A program made the translations under genes and the position numbers. Positions 36,681 to 49,379 of a stretch of DNA of 64,000 nt are shown piece by piece. The notes under the pieces were generated by a model that was given only the letters and a program-made list of their open reading frames with translations, did no database searches and was not told the origin of the DNA. Position 1 is the stretch's first letter, and every line of letters begins with the position of its first letter. The stretch spans positions 1 to 64,000 of the forward strand of contig PUFA01000164.1 in NCBI GenBank assembly GCA_003508835.1, given 5' to 3'. Source of the DNA: Eonycteris spelaea (Eukaryota > Chordata > Mammalia > Chiroptera > Pteropodidae).

Positions 36681-38677
36681 AGTGGGAGAGAAATTAAGAG
36701 ATGAAGAAGGGGGGAAGAGGACATTCTCCTTGGCATTTGTGGTTTAGCTATTTGTTTTAACTCATCTTAACATCCCCCAGACTGGTTCTTTCTGCTCGCA
36801 GGCTGCTTTTGACTTTTCAGAGTTAAAACTGACCCTGACTAGTTATGGTCTCCTCCCCACTCACCCTGGTTACTAATACTCAGATTAGAAGAATGATTTG
36901 GGGGAAAAGGTAAGGAAAACTTTGAAGTATATATCCCAGGTTGTCTATAAGCTTTTATTACAAGCCTATATGGAAGTGAGCAAATTACCCAACTGGTAAT
37001 CATGCAAAGACATTACATTGAAATATGTAATTGCAAGGGTACCCTTGCAAACAGAAAGTTTAGGTGCAAATGGCTCCATCAATAAATTATTAGAAATAAG
37101 TCCTACTGATTTTGGACTGGTAACCTACTTCTTCCTAGGTAACATTTTTTTATTCTCAGAATTAAATAGCATGAAAGGAATTAAGAGGAATCTGAGGAAA
37201 TGTGTTCTATGGCCTATTGATTCCCAAGTGGTTTTCCATGACAGTTTGAGACCAGGACCTGTGTCAACAATTTACATGTTCTGGCATTGAAAGGTAAAGG
37301 AACTACATCATGTAGAAGAATATGTGTCATCTAATGTAATCTTGGAGGCAATTTCCAGCTACCAGAATCAAGGGAGCCATCATGTGGATGGATCACTATT
37401 GTGTTTTGAAATTTTTATTTTTTGAAGGAAAAACAGTTGTTATTTGCAGTAATATCAAATATTATTTTCAGCAAATATTCTGTGGGAAAGGAGTTCATAT
37501 TCATTTTTCCATAATAAAAACATTTTATTTTTATAAGAAATATTTTATAAGAAAATATTTTAAGTGGAATCATTCCAAATTGTTCTTTTAACCTTTTAGA
37601 AATTTTAGAGCCTAATTTAGGATTTTTTATCCTATGAGCTATAGAATCTATGATAATGGTGGGGGAATGTTATGTGGGTTTTTGGTGGGGGGTTTTGTGA
37701 GTATTACTTCTCAAAAACGTCTGAGTTTGAGAGTTTAAAATATCAATATAATTGAATTCAGATACTCTATAATGCTTTGCAGACAGTTTTTAGAAAGTAG
37801 TCATTTATTATCTACCAGCAAATAGAATTCATTTATATAGTTTCCACACTGAGTGCGGGATTGGTCATGCAGCAAAACACTGAGTCATTTAGCCAGAAAA
37901 TTTACTCATAGTTGTATGAGCTGCCAATGGAAAATTTGAGAGCTGTTCATAAATCAAATTATAAAGCTCTTAGAGTTATAAATCACTGAGCAGCATTGTT
38001 CATTATTATTCAGATAGTGTAAAATATTTCCACCATTTCTAAGAATGAGCAATTTACAAAGCAAATTTGAAACCTGAAGGTATTGCCTTCTAGATCCAAA
38101 ATAAAAGTTGTCATGTAAGTTACAAATGTTTCTACATACTTAAGTAAAAAATGAAAAAGTAAGGTACTGGGTTGAAGTGGCATAGTAATTATGTTATGAG
38201 ATGAAAAAAATCTTGACCTTTATGAATTAAATTCTAGATTATCTTAATAAAATGACAGCAACATTTAATAGCTAAATTTCCTCCATTTCTTATAAGTTTT
38301 GTAGGACCTTTTTAAAAATATTCTGTGCTACTAGATTTGTATGCTAATGCATCAGTATACTGATAGCCTGAAAGAATCATGTCACTAAGAGAGCAGAGAT
38401 AGCAAGTGTACCAAGGAGAGCAGAGAATTGTGACAAGTAACTGATGCTTAGTAAAATGTGTTTCAATAACACACAATTCCAGAGGTTATTGAAATTATCC
38501 AAATGTAATGACATCCTGTGGATCTTAGAACAGAAAGAAAGTACATCTTAAAGTCTTTATAGCTCCAAAATACTTTTTGAAGTAAATCAGGGAAACGAAT
38601 AGCAAACACACTACATTAAATGTAGTAAAGAAGAAAGCCAAAACCCTAAAACTGTTCTTGTTGGTCCTATCTGTGCT

Positions 38678-38810
38678 GTAGGAGTTCTTAACCTGGAATT
38701 CATTGACAGGCTTCTAGACACCTGAAATTTTATACATGGGTCTCTTTTAGCGTAATAATCTGTAGTTTTCATCAGGTTCTTAAGGAGATATGAGAGACAG
38801 ACAGAGACAG
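38678..38810 (+). mobile_element. hAT-type non-autonomous element (fragment)
   Basis: GTAGGAGTTCTTAACCTGGAA with TAGACACCTGAAATTTTATAC and TAGTTTTCATCAGGTTCTTA, the same landmarks as the copy at 15,040. Confidence 0.5.
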
Positions 38811-40169
38811 AACTGTGCAAATTCACACAGGTCCCAAGGCTTCTGCAGTTTCAAATCATTCTCTCAACCCATCAATATTAGCATCACCTAGATACCTCCC
38901 CTGCGACTGGGAGAAATGTGTTGATCACCATCACTCTAGGATGAGCAGAGGAAACTGAACTCTTAACCTGTAAAAGTTCAGGTACCTTCCAAATGCAGGC
39001 AAATGCTGCTCATCCTAAGACTAAGTGGACACCATGTACTGTGAGCTTGTCCTTGCAACTTTAAACAGATTGGGAGAGAGACAAGTGAGTTACCTAAGGT
39101 AACTTTTATTGGGACGTTGGTTCTAATGCTGAGAAGGGAAGACTGTGCTAGCTATCCAGGACCACTTCCACAGACTTCCGTCACAGGAGGAAATGCTAAC
39201 TTGGTTCCCAAGCTGCCTTCAGGGCAATTAAGTATCCCAATTTTTATCTATATTTTTTAATGGATAAGTGCATTCTGAGGCAAAAACACTGGTCCTAAAA
39301 TTTAGCATTGAGCTCAGAGTCTGTAAGGCTCTCCATAGTCTTAAGGCTTACAAGAGGTAGGAGGACTTTGTATCGGCTCCTAGAAACTGCTCCTAGACAA
39401 CCTGGTGACGTAGCACCTACCTTCTTTAAATCCTGCCCCAAACTGTAGTTTAAGAGGCTTTTCAGAGTTCAGCCTTTTTGCGTAGACCTGGTAACTGGGA
39501 CCCTTATTCCAGCCAGCATAATCCAGCAGTTGGCGTGGAAGGCCGCCTGTCCATATCGAGTGCTCAATTCCGTATATCCTTATCTCTGGCTTCCCACGTT
39601 TGCCATTCTTGTGAACAGTGACTCTCCCACCACTACTGTGTTCTCAGGACACTAGATCTCAATGTTCCATCTCTGTGATTACATTCCGTCACATCATGGG
39701 ACTGTTTATTTCATCATGTTAATTTCTCACTCTAGGGGGCAGATCCAGTTTCCAGGAGTGTCCTGATCTCTCAGTCTGGCTTGTTTCATTTTTATCAAGT
39801 TCTGTTCTGGGCTTCTAGGCTGTTCAGGGTTTAGTGGCACAACAATTCGTGCATTCTGCACAGAGACAGACTTTGAACCAACGCCATTTCCTAAGTGATT
39901 CGGACCCCTCTGGATCTATCAGACACTATTCTTTGCACAATTTCATTTTGTGGTCGTTTGTAGTGAGGCAGGAATTCACCTTGAAAGTGTACCACATCCT
40001 CTGCTGTCTGGGGAGCTGTTGAAGTCTAGACTTAGTGCCTTCATTAGGGGGAACCAGCAACACCCTGGGAATTGGTTAGTACGATCATTATTCACGTCTT
40101 CCTCATGCTCAAAGGATGTGGGACAACCTGGGTATCCTCGTTACTGAATGGCTACCTTGGTGTGGACAA

Positions 40170-40345
40170 GTTGTTTTTAGTAGTAGCTAATACTTATTGA
40201 GCATCTGCTCTCTGCTAAGCTTGTGCTAAATGCTTTATAGACACTTACATATTTAATCCTCACAGCAACTATGGGTAGGTACTACTTTTATTCCTAATTT
40301 ATAAATGAGGACTCTGAGGCTTCGGAGATGTAAGGGATTCCCTTA
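40170..40345 (-). repeat. MIR, antisense
   Basis: GAGCATCTGCTCTCTGCTAAG, TTTAATCCTCACAGCAACTA, GGGTAGGTACTACTTTTATT and AAATGAGGACTCTGAGGC are the complement of MIR over most of its length. Confidence 0.75.
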
Positions 40346-40939
40346 AGAATCAAAAAAACTGCAATTTCTGTTGCACATTTGCACGTGTACTGCCTCCCCT
40401 CCCACCAAAGTCCCTCCTCTAAAGGAATTCTTCTCAGTTGGAGTTTGCCGGGCAACTACCCTTCCTCCATTCTGACTGTCCTTAAGCTGTCCCTATGTGG
40501 GTGAATGAGGGCCAACCCGACTCCCCAGCAGTATATTAGCTGTCTCCTGGCACATAAGCTCTGGTTCTCTTCTTTAGCCTGTGAGGTATTTGCCTAGACC
40601 ACCTCCTCTACTGCTTCAGTCTGACAAGGCTCCTTTTGTTGCAAGGAGTCTTACCATTTCATTGTCATATCCCCATCACTATCACTTGGGTAAATTTGAC
40701 CCAGCACCTCCAGGAAGCTAAACAAGCTTGGGAAGCCAGGCACACTCCCACTTTTGAGATGACCTAGCTCTAATAATTTTTTTCTTTATATTTTTAAGTA
40801 ATATAGAGGTTCGCCTAGTTTAACATCATAGGCACCCAGGTTAATTAACTATGTTTCTTGATACTGCCCCTCCCACCCTTGCATGTTTATATGGATCAGG
40901 TCTTTTTCAGTTAATAATAAAATACTACTATTAATAAGG

Positions 40940-41095
40940 TAATATGCTATTAACATACCTAACATTAACTCATAATAGGGCACTGTTATGATCACCATTT
41001 CACAAATGGGAAAACAGGCACAGAAATGTTCCATAGGTAGTAAGTTTTGGTTATAGGGTTATGGATCCAGACAGTTTGATTCTAGAGCCTGTTTG
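40940..41095 (-). repeat. MIR, antisense
   Basis: TTTCACAAATGGGAAAACAGG, TTTGATTCTAGAGCCTG and the CATTAACTCATAAT stretch before them follow the complement of MIR. Confidence 0.55.
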
Positions 41096-41196
41096 TAATC
41101 ATTTATGTGACCCTGATTCATCATCTAACATATTTGGAAGAAATTCAGACTGGAAGACTGTCTCAACTATCTGTATAGCAAGACTTTACCTCTACC

Positions 41197-41240
41197 AAAA
41201 AAAAAAAAAAGAGAGAGAGAGAGAAAGAAAGAGAGAGAAT
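41197..41240. repeat. (A)n(GA)n tract
   Basis: Fourteen As, then GA units with GAAA interruptions. It could be a worn retroposon tail; the left flank (AGCAAGACTTTACCTCTACC) looks like the 3' end of an unidentified SINE or retrocopy. Confidence 0.8.
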
Positions 41241-42885
41241 TTCACTAAGCTTTCTATCCTTTGGTGGAAGGCCAAGTTTAGTCTTCTCTTCCTATGAACA
41301 GGATGTACATTTGCCTGAGGTTCCGTTTCCCCCAGACATTTGAGCAACTTCTTAACTATAGAACCACAGGCTCACAACATTGTCCCAAAATGCCACGACT
41401 GCTGAGTCCCCTGTTTCTCTCAGTCTTTGACATTCCTGAATCTTGAGGTTGGCTTCCATTCAGTGAGTTCAAAGTATCCTGCCTTGCTTTCATATAACAA
41501 CAGCTTGGGTCCCAGCGGGATTAAATAGATCCATTCCATCTCCTTAGGCTTCCTTTTTTGATCAATACTTGCATTCTCCACCCTAACGACCTTCCTAGTT
41601 CTTACTTGCCCTACAGCTGGCCACACCCAGGTTTGGCAATACGGGTAACAAAGAAAAGATGACTTCTTATATTCCCTTCCATTTTATTCTATGAATTTAT
41701 TGATAGAAAACACTGTCACTCATAAATATATACTAATGTATTTTCCTAATGACATACATTAGGAGGGAGGGAAATGATAAAAATGTAAAATGTAGCTGTT
41801 TTTTTTTTAAATGTCACTTCGACATGGTATGAAAGAATATTAGAGCGAGAGAAAAATTATTGGTAGTAGGTATGGGGGGAACCACTTAAGATGATTTATT
41901 AAGTAAATTATCTAAAGTGTAACTCAGCACATTAATTATGTTTAGACCTAAACTTTTGAGACTATAAAAGTATAAAATTAATAGAGACATCAGTAAATGG
42001 TAATCAATTATTTCATTAATATATGATATTAATATAAGGTAAATAGGGCAAATATTTCAAAGAGAAATTAGCTTGTCCTTTCATGTTATAATTGTAAGAT
42101 AAATTAAAGCTTGAAAATTGAAAGCTGAATCAATCCTAATTTTTATGCATAGGGATTGATTCTTACATCAAAATTATTATATTTTCTGAATTTCAAAAAT
42201 TGGTCTAAAACATTAATGTTTTAGATATAATTACTTAAAGCAAAAAGCATAATGATATCATCTCGCTCTCAGCTTTCGGGATGAATAGAATGTTACATTA
42301 ACCCCAAAAATGTGAAGTGAGAAATGGTTTACACTTATTGTTATCCTAAAATAAAACTTTTAATTGACTCTTACTCTTTTTTAGACATAACTCTGCATCT
42401 GTGTGTCTGATAAATGGGGTAAAGACATGTGGATATCAGGGGGTGCGGGGACAGGTAGTAACAGAAGAATAGCCAAGGAGATTGTATTCACAAAAAAACT
42501 GGTTTTTCTTGGAAAAAAAAATTGGGAGCCTAAAATCTTAGGAATATGTGTCCAGAGTCCCTTTTAGTGTTGCATATGCTTTCTTGTGCAGACTTTCGGG
42601 TGGTTCCACGTGTGGCTGCAGGCTTTTCACAGACGCTGATGGGGATAGATGGCTGTGTGGAGCAGGTGAAGCTTGTCATCCACTGTTCCCAGCCTCCGAT
42701 TTCTGTGCCGTCATCTCTCTGCCTTAGAAGTCTTTTTCCTGAATACATCAAACTGAAAGTAAGCCAGTCACATTAGTTACAGATAAGACAGAGGAGGCTA
42801 GGTCATTTAGCACTAGACACTCTTGCCAGGTCAGGAGCAACAGAGAGACCCTGGTACAGATGATGAAGCAAACGCGTGTGTCTGG

Positions 42886-43240
42886 TGTCTTAGTCTATTC
42901 AGGGTACTGTAACAAAATACCAGAGACTGGATAACTTAGAAACAACAGAAATTTATTTCTCACAGTTCTGGAGGTTGGAAATCCAAGATCAAGTGTCAGG
43001 TTCTGGTGAAGGTTCTCTTCTAGGCTGCAGACTGCCAACTTCCCGCCACATCCTCACATGATAGAAGCAACTAAGGATCTCTTTGTGGCCTTTTTTATGA
43101 GAGTACTAATTCTGTTCATCAGGGCTCCCCCACCATGACCTAATCACCCCCCAAAGACCCTATCACCTAAATACTATCATGTTTTAGGGTTAGGATTTCA
43201 ACATATGAATCTGGGTGTAGGGGGACACATTCAGACCACA
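42886..43240 (+). mobile_element. Solo LTR, ERVL-MaLR (MLT1 type)
   Basis: TGTCTTAGTCTATTCAGGG at the left, then GTAACAAAATACCAGAGACTG, TTATTTCTCACAGTTCTGGA, and TTAGGATTTCAACATATGAA with ACCACA at the right match an MLT1-class LTR (TG...CA ends). No internal retroviral sequence adjoins it. A solo LTR arises by recombination between two LTRs. Confidence 0.75.
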
Positions 43241-43709
43241 GTAGCTGGGTACAGGAAAACCATGAGGAATAGTGCTGTATTTCAGGGCTAGGCATAGTAG
43301 AAGTGTTACAAGCCCTAGACCGAAAGGAAAAGGGAAAAAGGAACTGGGAGAATAAATTGTCCTAACTCACTCTCCTCCCTCCCTCTGATCTCCTACCTAG
43401 ATACCCCACTGGCTGAACCCAGCTGGAAAAAGGGCAAAAGATCCCAAAAAGATCATTCTGAAGGCTCAGGGGGCAAAATAGAAATGACTGGGGAAGGGAT
43501 CTGAAGGGCCAAAGAAAGGATCTCCAGAACTCATGTCTGAGCAGGACAACAGTCCTAGGAAGCACTTGGTGAGCAAGTCAGGACTTCAGTCACTGGGGGA
43601 AAGGGACTCTGAGGCAGAAACAGTCAGGGAGAGTCCTGAAAGGGACTTAGTCAAGAAAGTAAAAACCTAAATACTAGAATTGACAGAATCTGTTGCAAAG
43701 CTGGCTTGA

Positions 43710-43945
43710 TGATTAGTTTCTGAGTTCCGGCTCCAGAGCCCTTTAGCCTGCTTACGGATTAGCAACTGGGAGTGGTTGCCAGGGTCCACTAGGGACCCCA
43801 GTTTCCTCACCTGTAAAATATGAATAATAATTGCACCTGCCCCAGAGAGCAACTGTGAGAGTTACATGAGTTAGTACAGGTTAAATGCTTAGAACAGTGC
43901 CTTATATATAGTAAGCACTCAGTAGACATTAACTATATTTTTATT
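43710..43945 (+). repeat. MIR, sense
   Basis: GCTCCAGAGCCC at the left, GTTTCCTCACCTGTAAAATA, GAGTTACATGAGTTAGTACA, GCTTAGAACAGTGCC and GTAAGCACTCAGTAGACATT match MIR in order. Confidence 0.7.
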
Positions 43946-45156
43946 CTTATTAAGTGAAGAGGACAGGATTGGAAAAACCTGAGGATGTCACATAGAGCAG
44001 TATAGGGAACTAAATGAATTTCTTTCCTAGATAATGGTTACACACATGACAATGCATGATACTACTGCTTATTAGTTAAATTAGCTCCAGCAAAATTACA
44101 TCTGCAAACTCTTGCCAGATAAGAATGTTTTTCTTTCCATTCCCATAATGAAAATTGAAAACAATTCAGGTTTATGTTTCTTCAAACATACTTAACATTT
44201 CTTAGGCTCATGCGTAGTCTCTGATCCAGTCTGAGTAATGCAATCATAGTTTGGCAGCATTGTTGAACTATCCTGAAATATTTTCATAGCCTTTTCAATC
44301 AGGATCCTGCTGGAACAACTTGGAAATTAAACAATTTGGAATGGAGAGAGTAAAAAAAGAGTGAATTGAAATGTTCCCTAACAGACATTAGTAAAAACTA
44401 GTAATTTCTATCCAGAAGTCAAGATTACTTTGATGAAAAAGTTGTCTATGCTCAGGAGAGTGCTGCGGGTACTGCGGGAGGAGGAGGCGCCCAACCACTC
44501 AGGGCCATTCTAACCTTGATTTCTCTTCTAGTATATGTACATTTTTAAAAAAATAATATGGATACATTCCTCCCCCATGTCCCACCTTGCTAGATAGAGT
44601 AGGGCTGAAACTAGTAGTCCATTTCACAGACAACATTAAAACAGCCACTGAATATTTGGAATTACTTTAACATTATTTTCCTGGCACTTTGGAGCTCTTT
44701 TAGAGGGAGTCCTCAGTTCATATTCTGACATGAGTACTGCAAACGACTAGTATTTCTACACATTCCAAAACTAGTATGTATAGAAAGCAAGCTAAAACTT
44801 TCAAAAATTATGAAAGGATATTTAAGTTTTATTATAATACCGTACTTGCCTTTCACAATTTTTATTTAATTCATACTAGAGAATTTATGTTTAAGTCCAA
44901 AGGCAGATAAGACACCTGGGTTATATTTTGATATTCATTTGGTTTCCTTAAGTTTGGTGACTTTTGTTTCTTAGAATTTGAGAGGTACCTTTTGCATTTT
45001 TGAGTTCCTGTGTTAAGAGTATCATAGATTTATTCATCTACATGTATTAAGATTTATATTTTTATTAACTTCATTTGCTTTCCTTAGTTACTAACTTCCC
45101 TTTCTCTGTCATATTTCTTAGCTATTATGTTTTTATAATTTAGATGTTGCTCATAG

Positions 45157-45415
45157 CATCGTTTTCAAACTATGGGTTATAAGCCATTAGTGACTTGTGA
45201 AATCAATTTAATGTGCTGTGACCAGCACTTTTAAAAGTGAACTAGAGCACAGTAGCTAGAATAGGAACTGAGAGTGTATCACATGTATTAAGAGTAAGTA
45301 TGTTTCATGAAATTTTGTTTTAAGTTTTTGTGTGTGCATGTATGTGTGTGTGTATTGGATCAAAATGTAAACTGTATTTTTTACTATGAGCTGCAATCAA
45401 AAAAAAAAAAGATTA
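45157..45415 (+). mobile_element. hAT-type non-autonomous DNA transposon
   Basis: TTTTCAAACTATGGGTTATA, CCATTAGTGACTTGTGAAAT, GTGCTGTGACCAGCACTTTT and TACTATGAGCTGCAATCAAA match a hAT-class element ( ...CAAACTATGGGTC...GGTCGTGAAATC...). Its right end coincides with an A-run. Confidence 0.65.
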
Positions 45416-45530
45416 AAAGCCATGGCTTATGTTATTCATCCAACCACATATCTTGGATGTTCTCATGGCTGTGGTTATGTTTAATCTCACCCCTATAACT
45501 GTCTAAGGAATTAGAAATGTTTTTTATTGG

Positions 45531-45592
45531 CAAGAAAGAAAGAAGAAAGAAAGAAAGAAAAGAAAGAAAGAAAGAAAAAAGAAAGAAAGAGG
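45531..45592. repeat. (GAAA)n microsatellite
   Basis: About 14 GAAA units with small interruptions, ending in GGGAGAGA. Confidence 0.95.
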
Positions 45593-45869
45593 GAGAGATT
45601 ACTACATGGTGAATAGTAGTTTTTAATATATGACCATATTCATAATATCCTTTTTGAATTTGCTAATGGATATGTAATAAAAATATCTGGGTGTTACAAC
45701 AGCATAGTGGCCTGAAATCCACTCAGAAGTATCATTCTGAAAGAGGTCTAATATGTCCATTCTATCTGGTTTTGAACAAATTATGTTTTTGTGAAGAAAT
45801 TTGAGGATTTGCCCGTTAAGTAAATCAAATGATCAGGATAAAATTTTGTATATTTGGACAAATTTTTCC

Positions 45870-46115
45870 AATTTTTTTATTGTGGTAAAAACACATGACA
45901 TAAAATGTACCATCGTAACCATTTTTAAGTGTATAGTCAGAGACATAAAGTACAGTCACATTGTTGTGCAATCATCACGGCAGCTCTTTTCATCTTGCAA
46001 AACTGAAGCTCTGTACCCATTAGGCAATAACTCCGCATTCCCTCGCCCCAGACCCTGGGTTATTCTTGATCCCAGTGAATCAGGACTCTGGCATCTGTCA
46101 CCATCTCAAAATAAT
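45870..46115 (-). mobile_element. Antisense L1 3' end
   Basis: TTATTGTGGTAAAAACACAT, ACCATTTTTAAGTGTATAGT, ACATTGTTGTGCAATCATCA and CTGAAGCTCTGTACCCATTA match the complement of a common old L1 3' UTR. Confidence 0.75.
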
Positions 46116-46360
46116 ATCTAACAGATCCCTATCAGTTAAATCAGGCAAAATTCAGTTTTAGCAAATAAAAATAATTTACTTTAGGATCTTATAGGCTATA
46201 TATTTTGTCTTTCAAGTTCTTCATCTGTTAGTAAAAATGTGCCGGGGTGGAAAAAGTTAAAGCAACTGACCTGCTCTCCAGGAGAAGAAATTGACAATGA
46301 AAGAAAAGAAAGCAAGTGATACAGTTTAAACTCCTTTTAAAAATAACTGAGTTCTTAGGT

Positions 46361-47280
46361 CAGGGTTCAGCAAACTACTGGTTATCTACCTGCCACCTGT
46401 TTTTGTATAGCCTGTAAACTAATATTGTTTTCTATAGTTGTAAATAGTTGAAAAAATCGATATAAGAATCCATATTATGGTGTGTGAAAATTACACAAAA
46501 TTCAAGTTTCTGTGTCCATAAATAAAGATTTATTGGAACACATCCATACATATGTGTTTATATATTGCCTATGGCTGTTTCATGCTGTGAGGGCAGATTT
46601 GAGTAGTTGTGACAGAGACCCTATGGGACAGTCTCATCACTATGCACTGCTACTCAGTGTACCACAAACCATAATGATGCAGTTAAAATAACTTGGCAGT
46701 GTTTTAGTGTCTTACATATTGTCATAACACGGCATTTTATTTTATGTTTTTATTACCAGTGCATGGCAATCATGTCAAAACAAGATAAAAGAGAAAATTA
46801 GACTTAGGACTTTGAAGCTGAGTGCAGTATGGATTATTTTGTTACCAAATTAGATGGCAAAGCATTGTTTATTATACAATGACACTATATGTGCTAAAAA
46901 AAAAAAACATGGTGTATGTCAACATTACCAAACTAAGCACTCATTATAATATTTCCAACTTATAGGACAGCAACGGTCAGAAAAGTTAAAAAATTTAAAT
47001 GAAATATCCTATCACAGCAAAATTTCTTCACAAAAATAAAAAATGAAAATGAGTCTGCAACCCAGTTTTCTGAGTGGTTCGTTTGTTAGCCAAGCAAAGA
47101 ACACTATCTACAACTAGTGAGTTAATTAAATCATGCTTGATTGCAGTAACTAAAAGATATATGCTCTCCCCCCAAAAATAAACTTAAGACTATTGGCCTT
47201 TCAGCAAAAATAATTGCTCAAAGAATTGAGGACATTGGGAAAAGTATAATAATAAAATTTAAAAACAAAGCAATTGACTG
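46361..47280 (+). mobile_element. hAT-Charlie DNA transposon, left end and transposase N-terminal relic
   Basis: Left end CAGGGTTCAGCAAACTACTG, then GATTTATTGGAACACATCCA and GTTGTGACAGAGACCCTATGG, the text of Charlie-related elements. From about 46,770 the plus strand encodes, in shifting frames, a BED-finger-like transposase start: DGKALFII, VCQHYQTKH and later KIIAQRIEDIGKS resemble Charlie transposases (and host genes derived from them such as ZBED-type genes). Many stops; dead. It probably continues at 47,765-48,240 and 49,380-49,450. Confidence 0.75.
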
Positions 47281-47284
47281 GGTT

Positions 47285-47760
47285 TTAAAGTTGTTCCGGC
47301 ACTATTTGTTATTGAGACTCTTCTTTCCTCCGTTAGTTGTCTTGGCATCCTGGTCAAAAATCAACTGCCCGCAGATATAAGGGCTTATTTCTGGACTCCT
47401 GGTTCTATTCCCATGATTTTTATGCCTGTCCTTATGCCGATCTCAGACTACCCTGATTACTATAACTTTGTAAAAAGGTTTGAAATCGAGAAGTGTGAGT
47501 CCTCCAAGTTCCTTCTTTTTTAAGATTGTTTTGTCCAGGAGCATTTGAGATCTTTCTCCCCGGCGCATATGTCGTCAGTTTGGCACAAATAAACTCTTAC
47601 TTAAAAAAAAAAGAAAAGAAAAGATCGTTTTGGCCATTCTAAATCTCTTGCATTTCCAGATCAATTTTAAGATCACCTTGGCAATTTCTGAAAATGTCAT
47701 GTATTGTTGAGTCAGTAGTGTCAACTGTGAATTTCATTTTTGTGGACTTGACCATTATCA
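47285..47760 (-). mobile_element. Antisense L1 fragment carrying a tiny retroinsert
   Basis: GACTACCCTGATTACTATAA, AGTGTGAGTCCTCCAAGTTC and TTGCATTTCCAGATCAATTT are antisense LINE-1 ORF2. It is split at 47,534-47,620 by a short polyadenylated insert (listed separately). Confidence 0.75.
47534..47620 (+). mobile_element. ~70-base truncated retroposed 3' end with poly(A) and target-site duplication
   Basis: AAGATTGTTTTG (47522-47533) and AAGATCGTTTTG (47621-47632) flank about 70 bases ending in CAAATAAACTCTTACTT and an A-rich tail to 47,620. This is the full signature of L1-mediated insertion of a strongly 5'-truncated RNA. The AATAAA lies about 12 bases before the tail. The source transcript is unknown to me. 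Confidence 0.7.
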
Positions 47761-47764
47761 GTTC

Positions 47765-48240
47765 CATGAATTTTTTCAGAAATAGAAGTAGAATATCCTA
47801 ACTCTCCTTTCTACACAGCATTCCTATAGCTTAGCGTTGGTGAAATTTTACTGCGAAAGTTTCATCTCAGGGCCAAAACTGAAGTTTTTGTGAATGAAAA
47901 TTGCCCTGACTACTCTTATAGAATGTTGAATAGCTTTGGAAATTCGCTTTTGCTGCAGACTTGATAATGTATCTTAATGAATTCATTAACAAATTACAAG
48001 ACAAAATTACAAGACAAAACAAATACTGACATGCAAAACTTACACTGAGATAAAGATTTCAATACCAATTAATATGTGACTCATAAGTAATGTTAAGCTG
48101 CTTTATATGCTACTCCTTCTGTCAGAAGTTGAAACAAAAATGTTTATCCCTACTCAGGTTTGCACTGGGTATATTTTTCAAGTTCAAATTACAGTTCCAG
48201 CATTGTCTATTAGACTTCAAAGGAAATTTCCATATTTCAA
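47765..48240 (+). mobile_element. hAT-Charlie transposase C-terminal relic (probable)
   Basis: CGCTTTTGCTGCAGACTTGA, TATCTTAATGAATTCATTAAC and AAATTACAAGACAAAATTAC encode FAADLIMYLNEFINKLQDK, close to the ...LADITEHLNELNLKLQGK... stretch of Charlie-type transposases. Frame breaks follow. A 13-base direct repeat (ACAAGACAAAATT) is present near 47,997. Confidence 0.55.
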
Positions 48241-48244
48241 AATA

Positions 48245-48787
48245 CAAGGCATACCTCATTTTATTGCACTTCACAGATATTGTGTTTTTTACAAATTGAA
48301 AGTTTATGGCAACCCTGCATCAAGGTCTACTGTTGGTAAAATGTTATCAAACTGCATCACATGCTACAGAGAAATTGTTTGTAAAAGGAAGAGTCAATCA
48401 ATGTGGCAAAATTCCTTGGTGTCTTATTTTAAGAAATTGCCACAACCACCCCAGCCTTCAGCAACCACCACCCTGATCAGTCAGCAGCCATCAATGTCAA
48501 GGCAAGACCCTCCACAAATAAAAAGATTACAATTCACTGGAGGCTGAGATGATGGTTAGTTAGCATTTTTCAGCAATAAAGTATTTTTTTAATCAAGGTA
48601 TGTACATTGTTTTTTATACATAATGCTATCTTACACTTAAAGACTATAACACAGTGTAGTCTATTACACTGGCCTATTACAGTATGGTATAGGGAAACCC
48701 AAAAATTTACGTGACTCACTTTATTGTTATATTCACTATGTTGAGGTGGTTTGGAACTGAGCCCATAATATCATTGAGGTATGCTTG
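48245..48787 (+). mobile_element. Tigger-family DNA transposon (non-autonomous)
   Basis: Starts CAAGGCATACCTCATTTTAT and ends GAGGTATGCTTG, an inverted repeat; the interior GTTTTTTACAAATTGAAAGT and TTTATGGCAACCCTGCATCA is typical of Tigger1-related elements. TA precedes the left end. An ORF at 48107-48547 only runs into it by chance. It lies between pieces of a hAT-Charlie element. Confidence 0.85.
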
Positions 48788-48939
48788 TGCATTTAACTGT
48801 GCAATTGAAGAACTTCCACCTAACCTTTAATTGGAAGTTCTGTAATGTAATGTTACACTAAACAGAAAATATCAAAAGAATTTAATAGAATTCTATAAAA
48901 GTCTACTGAGATGAATGTGACCAATTAAAATTATAAGCT

Positions 48940-49090
48940 TGTACTGGGAAGTACAGACTTTCCTGGTGATGGTTGTACAATATTGTGGGTATACTAAAAA
49001 CAACGACAACAACAAAACACTGAACACACACTTAAAATAGCTAAATTGGTGACTTTATATTATGTGAATTTTATCTCAATAAGATTATAA
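48940..49090 (+). mobile_element. L1M-type 3' end, sense
   Basis: GGTGATGGTTGTACAATATT, then ACACTTAAAATAGCTAAATT and TGAATTTTATCTCAATAAG are the 3' end of an old L1M element. Confidence 0.7.
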
Positions 49091-49379
49091 GCTCATGGAC
49101 TAATACCTATCAGTGAGAAAGACATTTTCAAAGATGAAATATGTGAAGTCTCATTACAGGTCAGCATTAATATGAGCATTTGTTATTAATGGTAGGAAAT
49201 ACTTTGAACCCCAAATAAACAAAATGTTATTTTTAAAATTACATTCCCATTAGTATACCTGTCTTTCAAAAACGTGCTCAATTATTATTAGTATATTTTC
49301 AGCTTTATGAATAAAAATTTTGTGAACATTTATTTTCTTTCTTGCTATATAAGTACCTACATCATATCCTTGATTTTGC

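Noticed and set aside
41420..41626. 68-codon minus-strand frame with protein-like composition
   Set aside because: The composition looks plausible, but there is no recognised family, no splice context that fits DST, and a single short frame of this length is expected by chance.
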